DNA of 64,000 nucleotides, taken from the NCBI GenBank assembly GCA_963933055.1, contig CAWVSY010000007.1, positions 19,748 to 83,747 of the forward strand, read 5' to 3'. Below the pieces are notes generated by a model. The model did not search any database. It saw only the letters and a program-made list of their open reading frames with translations, and was not told the DNA's origin. The translations under genes were made by a program, and so were the position numbers. The DNA comes from Oleispira sp963933055 (lineage in GTDB: Bacteria; Pseudomonadota; Gammaproteobacteria; Pseudomonadales; Oceanobacteraceae). Numbering within the stretch: the first letter of the stretch is position 1; the number at the start of each line of letters is the position of its first letter. Below are positions 17,587-25,374 of this stretch, piece after piece.

Positions 17587-17985
17587 ATGGTGGATACTTG
17601 GCAACCCAGCCCAAGCAACAATGTCATACCCGTACAAAAAATAGCCGAATTTGCTGCATTAATTAAGAGCCAAGAAGAAGCCAAGCAAAATCTTACCGAG
17701 CTGAGCGAGGAGGATATTAAACTGGTCGAATCGTTCGTTAATTCACCGAAAAGCGCATGGATTAAGGCCATCGCTGACTTATCAAACGAGCAGATAAAGA
17801 ATTTATGTGTGTTTTTTACAGTAGGAGAAATGGTGTTTTCAAACTGGGCATTCACCAGTAAAAACCCAACCATCTATTTTATTAAACACTTGAAATCACA
17901 CGATGCCGCGCCGGAAAAAGACTTTATCCGCTGGCTAAAGAAGCAAACAGAAAATCGCTACATACCGTATGGCGCTGCATTATAA
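17587..17985 (+). CDS. Hypothetical protein
   Basis: 132 residues, not recognised. ATG 17587 has a good ribosome site (AGAGGTG, about 8 bases upstream); the frame is open further upstream from 17515, but without one. The protein is soluble and mostly helical, with conserved-looking tryptophans and phenylalanines (SAWIKAIADL, FFTVGEMVFSNWAF, DFIRWLKKQTENRYIPYG). A competing minus-strand frame covers the same DNA but has no start signal. Function unknown. Confidence 0.62.
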   Translation: MVDTWQPSPSNNVIPVQKIAEFAALIKSQEEAKQNLTELSEEDIKLVESFVNSPKSAWIKAIADLSNEQIKNLCVFFTVGEMVFSNWAFTSKNPTIYFIKHLKSHDAAPEKDFIRWLKKQTENRYIPYGAAL

Positions 17986-18069
17986 TGATTATGCCGTACT
18001 GTCCACGTAGGCATGATCACTGATAAGCGGATGAATCTAATAAAAAGAGTAAAGGTCTGAAAACCATAA

Positions 18070-18621
18070 CTAATGACTTTCAGGCCCATCTTGCATGAGA
18101 TAATCCAATAGCAACTGACGCTGATCAGGCCACTGAAATAAATCCCAGCCATCATGAACTTCCCGCAGACTTTCTTGCAGCAACGCCATTTTGGGTGCTT
18201 CACTTCGATCTTTGCTAACTTCTTTCATGATTCTGGCTGCAACATCAGCATACTTTAAATCCATCATAAGCAATGCAGAAGGCTTGTCCTTAGCAATCAA
18301 ATACCCAAGCTGAACAGGGTCATCCGCTAGAATAACGTCCCAATTATTGCGCCTTAAATCAGCAGCCAGCTCTCTCACATGATTATCTTGTAACGAAAAC
18401 AATAATAATCGCCGATCATCAGCTATCAATTCATCAGGAACGGGCATGTCATTTTTCTTCAGAAAATCGACAAAGGTATCAACCGGAATACGGTTATCCC
18501 CCCGACCAGGTAATTTATAAGCATCCAAATGCCCTCGTTCAATCCAACGAATGACGGTTCGGAAATTAACACCGCAGTACTTTGCGGCTTCACCTGTGGT
18601 TAGTGCTTGTTTATCTGTCAC
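18070..18621 (-). CDS. Excisionase/MerR-type HTH protein with receiver-like domain
   Basis: 183 residues from GTG 18621. The N-terminus (8-58) is a helix-turn-helix of the excisionase/MerR group (TTGEAAKYCGVNFRTVIRWIERGHLDAYKLPGRGDNRI). The C-terminal part (about 66-175) looks like a response-regulator fold (LLLFSLQDN..., ALLMMDLKYADV with an Asp at the phospho-acceptor position), but the usual DD pair is missing. This suggests a DNA-binding regulator with an atypical receiver. A perfect 8-bp inverted repeat lies right upstream of the start and could be its own operator. No partner kinase is adjacent. Confidence 0.78.
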   Translation of the reverse strand: MTDKQALTTGEAAKYCGVNFRTVIRWIERGHLDAYKLPGRGDNRIPVDTFVDFLKKNDMPVPDELIADDRRLLLFSLQDNHVRELAADLRRNNWDVILADDPVQLGYLIAKDKPSALLMMDLKYADVAARIMKEVSKDRSEAPKMALLQESLREVHDGWDLFQWPDQRQLLLDYLMQDGPESH

Positions 18622-18941
18622 TTAATATTCTCAAATGCTTACTAAACTTATATTAAGTATAGGTAGTGACTAACCATACTTGCCTACCAAGTTTGCACTT
18701 TTACTTAGAACTTATTGTGACCAGAACAAGAGCTTTAATGCACTCAAGTTATTATGACCTTAATTTTGTCGCTTATTGATGATATTTTTTTACTTAATTG
18801 ACACCTTTAGCTTTTTCAGGCCAGCTCGCCCAATGCCCTATTCGTTAATTAATGAACTTATCTGTTCCGTTAAAAACTAAAGATCACCTTGAAAATAAGG
18901 TATCATTGCGCACATCTATTCGACAATATTAGGATCAACCT
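18622..18941. other. 320-base intergenic region with an 8-bp inverted repeat
   Basis: AT-rich, no supported gene. CTTAATAT (18621-18628) and ATATTAAG (18650-18657) form a perfect inverted repeat overlapping the GTG start of the HTH gene. A TTGACA hexamer occurs near 18798 but lacks a convincing -10 at the right distance. A weak AGGAT ribosome site precedes GTG 18942. Confidence 0.5.
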
Positions 18942-19202
18942 GTGAAAAAAGAAAAACTGTATCATCAAATTGCCCACGCTTGCCTTCAAGTGCTGAAAAC
19001 ACAGGCTTCATCAGGTAATACTGACCAAGTAAAAGCGGTTTATGATGCAATTGATAATGCCTTCCATAACCAATTCGCACTTTTGTCTTCCGAATTAGAA
19101 GACTGCAAGCAGCGCTTAGAGCTGATTGGCGAACTTGATGAAAATGAGCACAACTTGAAAGATGCACAAAAAATTGCACGCCAAGAAAGTGCCAAGCACT
19201 AA
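18942..19202 (+). CDS. Small hypothetical helical protein
   Basis: 86 residues, unknown family. Starts with GTG 18942 behind AGGAT. Predicted mainly helical and acidic toward the C-terminus (LSSELEDCKQRLELIGELDENEHNLKDAQKIA), with a lone Cys in each half. No signal peptide. It lies 104 bases before the large protease gene, separated from it by a long inverted repeat, so joint transcription is uncertain. Confidence 0.6.
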   Translation: MKKEKLYHQIAHACLQVLKTQASSGNTDQVKAVYDAIDNAFHNQFALLSSELEDCKQRLELIGELDENEHNLKDAQKIARQESAKH

Positions 19203-19241
19203 TTTAACCGCATTCACTCAATAAATATCCGGCTTTTATCT

Positions 19242-19280
19242 CCGTTATTCAAACCATTTTCTGATGACATTGAATAACGG
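19242..19280. other. 11-bp perfect inverted repeat in the leader of the M16 protease gene
   Basis: CCGTTATTCAA (19242-19252) and TTGAATAACGG (19270-19280) are perfect complements separated by 17 bases. The outer sequence adds an alternative pairing of ATATCCG (about 19225) with CGGATAT (19278-19284). It ends 26 bases before the ATG at 19307. No T-run follows, so it is more likely an operator or RNA structure than a terminator. Confidence 0.55.
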
Positions 19281-19306
19281 ATATCACGCTTCAAATTGGA
19301 GTTTCC

Positions 19307-22228
19307 ATGCTTTTTTCCACTCGCTACAGTACATTTTTGCTGTTAGTCATTTTGGCAGTCGCGACGGCGGCTTATCGGATCAATATGTACTCACCCGCTA
19401 GCTCCATCATCCAAAGTCCAAATGATCAGCGAGAATATCGCTCACTAACATTGGAAAATGGTCTTCAAGTTATCTTAGTTTCTGATTCAGAGGCCGACAA
19501 AGCCGCTGCTTCTCTTGCCGTCAATGTTGGCAGTGGCGACGATCCTACCGATCGCCAAGGCTTAGCCCACTTTTTAGAGCACATGCTGTTTTTAGGCACA
19601 GAGCCTTATCCTGACTCGGGGGAATATCAAGATTTCATCAGTAAGCACGGAGGAAGCCATAACGCATTTACCGCGCACGATGTTACTAATTATTTTTTTG
19701 AAATTGATAATAGCGCATTAGCCAATGCCCTAGACCGATTCGCCCCTTTCTTTATCTCCCCAACCTTTGATAATGAATACGTTGATCGCGAAAAAAACGC
19801 CGTTAATGCTGAATACACCTCTAAATCTAAAGATGATGGCCGTCGTATTTATTCCGCTGAAAAGCAGGCGATGAACCCTGAACACCCTTATGCCCAATTT
19901 GCTACTGGCAGCCTAGAAACGTTAGCTGATCGTCCAGATAGCTTAATTCGTGATGAGCTAATAGCCTTCTATCAACAGCATTACTCAGCAAACGAGATGA
20001 CATTAGTACTGATCGGCAATTACGATTTAGATACGTTAGAAAGCTGGGTCGAAGAAAAATTCAGTGCCATTCCTAAGCGCAAAGTGGCGGTAAAAGCACC
20101 TCGCCCAGAATTGTATTTACAAAATCAACTTCCGCTCGACTTACAAATTGAGCCTATTAAAGAATTGCGTCAGCTCAAACTGACCTTTCCAATGCCTGAA
20201 AGTTTGAGCCAATATCAGTACAAACCACTGCAAATAATTAGCCATTTATTGGGTCATGAAGGTGACGGCAGCTTATTAGCCTTGTTTAAAAAACGCGGTT
20301 GGGCTGAAGGCATAAGCGTCGGCCGAGGCATAAGCACACCTTGGGAATCAACACTGTCGGTGCAAATACAGCTAACAATGATTGGTCTGTATCGCATTGA
20401 TGAAATTACGGCGGCGGTTTTTGCCTATATCGAATTATTGCAAACAGGCCTTCAAAATCCTGAATTTATTCAACGAGTTTATAGCGAACAATACCAATTA
20501 GCAGAACTGGCCTTTGCCAACCAAGAAAAATCAAAAGCGGGTCATTATGCGGTACGTCTAGCAAACAACTTACGCCATGTTGAACCCAGCCACGTTATTT
20601 ATGGCGATTATCAATGGTCAACACCAACGCCGGAAATGCTAAAGCCGTATTTAGATCAACTTAATACTCAAAACTTAATTCGAGTATTAATCGCACCGGA
20701 AGTAGAAACGAATACTTTAGACCCTTGGTATGATACCAAAATGATGTTGCGCCCTGCGTTGATAAAAACAGAGACGGCAACCAAAGAGCCAATGTTGCGT
20801 CCAGAATATAAAGCTCAGCTTTCATTGCCCTCAGCAAACCCTTTTATACCGGAATCATTTACGCTAACCAATGCACCAGCTCAAGCTGTGCCAGAAGCAT
20901 TAATTGATCAGCAAGGTTTGCGTTTGTGGTACTACCCTGAGCAAGAATTCCCGCTACCCAAAGCGAAAGTTTTCATCAACTTACACAATCAAGACGTGGC
21001 GGATAATGCAAAAGATCGCATCATTGCTCAGCTGTTTAGTCACAGTGTGAATGAACTTATAAGCAGCTATACCTACCCAGCCTACGTAGCGGGTTTAAAC
21101 TATCAACTGTATGCCAGTGGTCGTGGTTTAGAGTTTTCGATGTCAGGCTATCACGATAAGCTAGACGTTTTATTGGATAAAATAGTCAATACAATGGCTT
21201 CTCTAACGGCTGAAAACATCAGCGAAGCAGAATTTAAACGTTACCAAGCACAGCTGAAACGCCGCTTAGAAAATCAACTGAAAGCGAAACCCTACGAGCG
21301 CACGATTAGCGAGCTTACTCTTTGGTTACGTACCCCAAGCTTTAGCCAGCAAGAACTCATAGCGGCGTTAGAAACCGTCACATTAAATGATGTTTTAGCC
21401 TTTAATCAGCGCCTAAAAGAGTCTCTTTATGTTGATATTTATGTGCACGGCACGCTTGAGCCAGAAGCGGCAAAAGCGATCAGTAATGTATTATTAAAAG
21501 CCTATCAGCCAAGTGGCGAACGTATTCCATCCGTTAAAATAACCAAGCTGCCGAATACTATTGGTAATAACCAATACGTACAATCAATAGCACAGCAGCA
21601 CCCCGATACCGCTGCGACCTTGTACATTCAAGGTCAGCAATTTGCTACAGCCAGCTCTGACAAAGACTTAACATCTGACAAGGCTCGCGCGCACTACGCA
21701 CTCTTAGCACAGATAATCAGCTCGCCTTATTATCAATGGCTACGCACAGAGAAAAAACTGGGCTACATTGTTTCAGCCTCTCCGTTTCCACAAAATGCGG
21801 TTCCGGGTTTGATTTTTATTGTGCAATCTCCAACCACGGATACCCGCGGAATAATGGCTGAAACTGAATTGTTTTTTAATGATTTTAAGCAGCAGATTGC
21901 TGAATTAACATTAGAAGAATTTGAAGACCACAAACAAGGTCTGATTAGCCGTTTAATCAGTAAAAAGAAAAACATGGCAGAAAAAGTTGGTCACTTCTGG
22001 CATAACATCGAAGTGAATCGCTTAACCTTTGATACTAACGAAGCGATTGCGGAAGAAGTGAAAAGTATTCAGCTAGCGGATATTCAAAAACTGTTCACAG
22101 ACAGTATTATGGATAAAAAAGATCCACGCTTATTATTTTCTCACAGTATGAATGCACCTGAAGTAAATGATAAATCTGCTTGGAAAGATTTAACTCAAGT
22201 AAATAAGGCAGAGCTAGAAAAGCTATAA
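19307..22228 (+). CDS. ptrA: Pitrilysin-type M16 zinc metalloprotease
   Basis: 973 residues, near the 962 of E. coli protease III. An N-terminal hydrophobic segment (about 8-25) would export or anchor it in the periplasm. The inverted zinc site HxxEH is at 88-92 (AHFLEHMLFLGT), with the third ligand Glu169 in the NAVNAEY block; these numbers match E. coli pitrilysin. It has four M16-like domains, with the catalytic one N-terminal, and the C-terminal RTEKKLGYIV and SRLISKKKN motifs are intact. Family members degrade short peptides (below about 7 kDa) in the periplasm. GGAG lies 5 bases before ATG 19307. Here it is not next to recBCD as in E. coli, but lies about 3 kb from recD. Confidence 0.92.
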   Translation: MLFSTRYSTFLLLVILAVATAAYRINMYSPASSIIQSPNDQREYRSLTLENGLQVILVSDSEADKAAASLAVNVGSGDDPTDRQGLAHFLEHMLFLGTEPYPDSGEYQDFISKHGGSHNAFTAHDVTNYFFEIDNSALANALDRFAPFFISPTFDNEYVDREKNAVNAEYTSKSKDDGRRIYSAEKQAMNPEHPYAQFATGSLETLADRPDSLIRDELIAFYQQHYSANEMTLVLIGNYDLDTLESWVEEKFSAIPKRKVAVKAPRPELYLQNQLPLDLQIEPIKELRQLKLTFPMPESLSQYQYKPLQIISHLLGHEGDGSLLALFKKRGWAEGISVGRGISTPWESTLSVQIQLTMIGLYRIDEITAAVFAYIELLQTGLQNPEFIQRVYSEQYQLAELAFANQEKSKAGHYAVRLANNLRHVEPSHVIYGDYQWSTPTPEMLKPYLDQLNTQNLIRVLIAPEVETNTLDPWYDTKMMLRPALIKTETATKEPMLRPEYKAQLSLPSANPFIPESFTLTNAPAQAVPEALIDQQGLRLWYYPEQEFPLPKAKVFINLHNQDVADNAKDRIIAQLFSHSVNELISSYTYPAYVAGLNYQLYASGRGLEFSMSGYHDKLDVLLDKIVNTMASLTAENISEAEFKRYQAQLKRRLENQLKAKPYERTISELTLWLRTPSFSQQELIAALETVTLNDVLAFNQRLKESLYVDIYVHGTLEPEAAKAISNVLLKAYQPSGERIPSVKITKLPNTIGNNQYVQSIAQQHPDTAATLYIQGQQFATASSDKDLTSDKARAHYALLAQIISSPYYQWLRTEKKLGYIVSASPFPQNAVPGLIFIVQSPTTDTRGIMAETELFFNDFKQQIAELTLEEFEDHKQGLISRLISKKKNMAEKVGHFWHNIEVNRLTFDTNEAIAEEVKSIQLADIQKLFTDSIMDKKDPRLLFSHSMNAPEVNDKSAWKDLTQVNKAELEKL

Positions 22229-22231
22229 AGC

Positions 22232-22257
22232 GTTATCGACTCGATAACATCTCTTTT
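22232..22257 (+). terminator. Terminator after the M16 protease gene
   Basis: A perfect 7-bp stem (GTTATCG / CGATAAC, loop ACT) four bases after the stop, followed by ATCTCTTTT. A second palindrome (GCCACGT at 22261 / ACGTGGC at 22281) follows without a T-run. Confidence 0.5.
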
Positions 22258-22376
22258 GACGCCACGTTTCCAGACTGGGCACGTGGCAAGGCTACAGGGA
22301 AGTATTCACACCGTTCTGTGGAATAACGACTCAGTAATGGATTTTGATGTGATATCACTCACATCAGAACCTCGAA

Positions 22377-22778
22377 TTACATCAATATAGAGTTACTGCT
22401 ATCACCATCTGCTGAAATTGCAGCCACTAACGAAAACTGCAAAAAGGTTGCCGCAGTCGTAATGTAATTATGCAACCAAAGATGGATTTGCTCTTGCTGA
22501 TCGTCTTTATCAGCAATGTGGCCCGCATAACCACTCAGTATTAATTCAACCGTATGTTTCGCCAGTTTTTTCTTACTAGGATCCGTTACCGCAATTAATA
22601 ATCTTTGCTTAGCGAAATCCCAATCAAACAAACAAAACATCGAATCATCTTCAATATTTTCATCCAATAAATCAAACGCATAATCTGCTGCTGCTAATAC
22701 TGCTTGCTTTAGTTCGCTTTCATCGCTGCTTGAAGTTTGTGCACTATGGCAAAACGAATTGCTAATTTCCCATTTCAT
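22377..22778 (-). CDS. Hypothetical protein
   Basis: 133 residues, unknown. ATG 22778 has AAGGTG six bases upstream; the GTG three codons earlier sits inside that site. A soluble protein with an acidic helical first half (ELKQAVLAAADYAFDLLDENIEDD) and a central strand region (MFCLFDWDFAKQRLLIAVT); the end is small-residue and serine rich. It lies downstream of dusC on the same strand, 71 bases away, perhaps in the same transcript. Confidence 0.6.
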   Translation of the reverse strand: MKWEISNSFCHSAQTSSSDESELKQAVLAAADYAFDLLDENIEDDSMFCLFDWDFAKQRLLIAVTDPSKKKLAKHTVELILSGYAGHIADKDDQQEQIHLWLHNYITTAATFLQFSLVAAISADGDSSNSILM

Positions 22779-22849
22779 AATATTCACCTTACTATCACTT
22801 TTTAAAACCGATCAAATTCTTCAAATTGGTATTCAAACTAGCATTGATG

Positions 22850-23851
22850 CTAGCTATAAAGCTGCTGCCACTGAGCCAGCTTATTATTAATTTTTGCATC
22901 CAAGTAACGCTCGATCGCTTGCTGCATATCTTCGCTGCTTTTAATACGACGAATAGGAATAAATAATTCATTCGCTTCGGGATACGCCTGACGCATCTGC
23001 GTAAGCCACTGTTTAACCCGGCTTGAATAATGATGCCCTTTTGACCCAATCACTTGCACTTTACGATAATCTAAAATCATCACCACAACGTCTAACCAGC
23101 TCATTTTCTCACGGATACCCGCGATAATAGCCGCCAGATTTGGCGTCGCTAAAGCACCACGGCCTATCATAATATCATCGCAGTTTGATACCTTACGACA
23201 CGCAATCGCATCTTCTTTCGTCCAAATTTCGCCATTGGCGATAATGGATAACGATCGCCCCTGATCGGCCAACTTCTGCTTTGCCTCGGCAATGTAATGC
23301 CACTTAATCGCTTCAGCTTTGTAACCATCTTCTTTGGTGCGCGCATGAATGGTTATCTCGTCGGCACCTGCTTGCACAATAGCATCGACAATTTCATGCA
23401 CACAGCTTGGGTCATCCCAACCTAACCGAATTTTAACCGATAAGGTTTTATCCAGTGGAACAACCGCTCGCATCGCGGAAACGGCATCATTAATAAGCTG
23501 AGGCTCTTTTAATAAGACCGCTCCCCCTTTGCTTTTATTCACGGTTTTTGCCGGGCAGCCAAGATTCAAATCGATACCATGCGAGCCGAGCTCAATCGCT
23601 CGTTGTGCATTAGCCGCCAAGGTTTGTGACTGAGAGCCTAAAAGCTGAATGCGAATGGGCACACCACATGGCGTTAGGCCATTATTCTCTAATTCTGGGG
23701 CAAGCTGATAAAACGTACGGGGTGGTAAGAGCTGCTGATTGGATACCCGTAAAAACTCCGTGATGCATAAATCATAACCGCCTAAACGGGTGAGCAAATC
23801 ACGAACAGAATGATCCATTACGCCCTCAAGTGGGGCTAAAACAATGCGCAT
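22850..23851 (-). CDS. dusC: tRNA-dihydrouridine(16) synthase
   Basis: 333 residues. FMN-dependent enzyme that reduces uridine 16 in tRNA D-loops. It follows E. coli DusC closely: MRIVLAPLEGVMDHSVRDLL and YDLCITEFLRVSNQQLLP at the start, the catalytic-cysteine block DLNLGCPAKTVN (Cys99), KIRLGW, IHARTKEDGY and IIANGEIW, then IGRGAL. The C-terminal helical domain (about 245-333) is of normal size. The YDLCITEF opening distinguishes DusC from DusA/DusB. Divergent from an oxidoreductase gene. Confidence 0.94.
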   Translation of the reverse strand: MRIVLAPLEGVMDHSVRDLLTRLGGYDLCITEFLRVSNQQLLPPRTFYQLAPELENNGLTPCGVPIRIQLLGSQSQTLAANAQRAIELGSHGIDLNLGCPAKTVNKSKGGAVLLKEPQLINDAVSAMRAVVPLDKTLSVKIRLGWDDPSCVHEIVDAIVQAGADEITIHARTKEDGYKAEAIKWHYIAEAKQKLADQGRSLSIIANGEIWTKEDAIACRKVSNCDDIMIGRGALATPNLAAIIAGIREKMSWLDVVVMILDYRKVQVIGSKGHHYSSRVKQWLTQMRQAYPEANELFIPIRRIKSSEDMQQAIERYLDAKINNKLAQWQQLYS

Positions 23852-23946
23852 TTTACGTTTAACATCCGGCTTAAAATTGCTCTGCAGCTTAAAAAGCCGT
23901 GATCATATCAACTTCGTTTCGTTTTCGCTAACAACGAACAACAAAA

Positions 23947-23966
23947 CTGTCACTCAGTCATGACAG
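23947..23966. promoter_or_regulatory. Inverted repeat in the dusC/oxidoreductase divergent region
   Basis: CTGTCA and TGACAG separated by 8 bases. The half sites resemble PhoB half sites but in inverted, not direct, orientation, so a Pho box is not supported. A separate small hairpin (24044-24064, GTCCTACTG / CAGCAGGAC) lies in the leader of the 24085 gene. Confidence 0.3.
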
Positions 23967-24084
23967 CTTGGCAGTATCGGCTATTACTAAATGACAGAAT
24001 CCTTGCTAATCTGGCTCTACTTTAAAAATAATTCTAATAATCCGTCCTACTGAATCAGCAGGACTCAGTCTGAAAGGTCTCAGT

Positions 24085-25320
24085 ATGAACCCACAGTTTG
24101 ATGTCATCGTATTTGGCGCGACCAGCTTTGTTGGTCAAATTTTAGCGCAATATCTCACCGACACGTTTAATAACGGCGAAAATCAGGAAGCATTAAACTG
24201 GGCAATTGCTGGCCGTTCTCAAGCAAAGCTCGATGAAGCCAAAGCGAAGATCAATCAACCTGAGTTAGCAACCTTACAAGCGGATGCCCATGATGAAGCG
24301 GCGATCAGAGCCATGTGCACCCAAGCGAAAGTCATCATTTCAACCGTTGGTCCCTACGCACTGTATGGCGAAACGTTAGTGAAAGTGTGCGCTGAGACTG
24401 GCACAGATTATTGCGATTTAACCGGCGAAGTTCAGTGGATTGATCGCATGCTAGAAAAGTACGAGACCGCCGCCAAAGCGAGCGGTGCACGGATCGTGCA
24501 TTGCAGCGGTTTTGATTCCATCCCTTCTGATATGGGCGTATATTTTACCCAACGTGAAGCGAATAAGACCCTGGGTGAATACTGCTCTAACATATCCATG
24601 CGAGTGAAAGCAGCTAAAGGCGGCGCCTCGGGCGGCACCATCGCCAGTATGTTGAATATCACAGAAGAAGCGGTAAAAGATTCCTCTCTACGTAAGAAAT
24701 TAGCCAATCCTTATTTGATTTGCCCAGAAAATCACGGCAATACAGCACGTCAGTTTGATACTAAAAAACCGATATTTGATCAAAACTTTAATGGCTGGAC
24801 CGCACCTTTTATTATGGCGGCCATTAATACACGCATTGTGCTGCGTTCAAATGCGTTAACAGGAAATCGTTATGGCAATAACTTCCAATACGATGAAGCC
24901 ATGCTGGTAGGTAAAGGATTTAAAGGACGTTTAACCGCCGCTGCCATCGTTGCGGGTTTAGGTGCCTTTTTTATTGGTGCAGCATTAAAGCCAACGCGCT
25001 GGTTATTAGAAAACTACCTACTGCCAAAGCCAGGTGAAGGCCCAACACCGAAAGAACAAGTAGAAGGCTACTACGACATCCGCTTTATCGGTAAAACTCC
25101 GTCAGGCAAAGAAATACGCAGTAAGGTGCTGGGTCAAGGTGACCCTGGGTATGGATCTACCAGTAAGATGCTTGGCCAAGTTGGTGCCTGTCTCGCTCTT
25201 GATTCAGATTCATTTGAAAACAAAGAAGGTGGCTTTTGGACGACCTCGACGTTACTTGGAGATCGCTTAATTGAGCGCCTTGAAAAAGACGCTCAGCTTA
25301 AATTTGAGATATTGGGCTAG
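24085..25320 (+). CDS. Saccharopine dehydrogenase-like NAD(P)-binding oxidoreductase
   Basis: 411 residues. N-terminal Rossmann fold with FGATSFVGQILAQYL (about 10-24) and IISTVGPYALYGE; then a HCSGFDSIPSDMG block typical of the saccharopine-dehydrogenase-like (SCCPDH / trans-acting enoyl reductase) family. A hydrophobic segment near 280-300 (AAIVAGLGAFFIGAAL) may associate it with a membrane or lipid droplet, as in relatives. Real substrate unknown; lipid-related enoyl reduction is one possibility. AAAGG ribosome site about 6 bases before ATG 24085. It ends convergently with recD, with a terminator between. Confidence 0.82.
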   Translation: MNPQFDVIVFGATSFVGQILAQYLTDTFNNGENQEALNWAIAGRSQAKLDEAKAKINQPELATLQADAHDEAAIRAMCTQAKVIISTVGPYALYGETLVKVCAETGTDYCDLTGEVQWIDRMLEKYETAAKASGARIVHCSGFDSIPSDMGVYFTQREANKTLGEYCSNISMRVKAAKGGASGGTIASMLNITEEAVKDSSLRKKLANPYLICPENHGNTARQFDTKKPIFDQNFNGWTAPFIMAAINTRIVLRSNALTGNRYGNNFQYDEAMLVGKGFKGRLTAAAIVAGLGAFFIGAALKPTRWLLENYLLPKPGEGPTPKEQVEGYYDIRFIGKTPSGKEIRSKVLGQGDPGYGSTSKMLGQVGACLALDSDSFENKEGGFWTTSTLLGDRLIERLEKDAQLKFEILG

Positions 25321-25327
25321 AACAAAC

Positions 25328-25363
25328 AATAGGCATAATACATGGATGTATTTTGTGCCTATT
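25328..25363. terminator. Bidirectional terminator between the oxidoreductase gene and recD
   Basis: Outer stem AATAGGCA / TGCCTATT and inner stem AATACAT / ATGTATT with a small internal loop, in the 54-base gap between converging genes. T-rich tails on both sides are modest. Confidence 0.6.
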
Positions 25364-25374
25364 AATTCCTCTTG

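Noticed and set aside
17505..17873. Minus-strand open frame of 122 residues
   Set aside because: Overlaps the 17587 plus-strand gene, which has a clear ribosome site; the minus frame has none and looks non-protein-like.
22261..22287. GCCACGT...ACGTGGC palindrome as the ptrA terminator
   Set aside because: No T-run on either strand; the preceding hairpin with ATCTCTTTT is a better candidate. Its function is left open.
23947..23966. Pho box between dusC and the oxidoreductase gene
   Set aside because: The CTGTCA half sites are in inverted instead of direct orientation.
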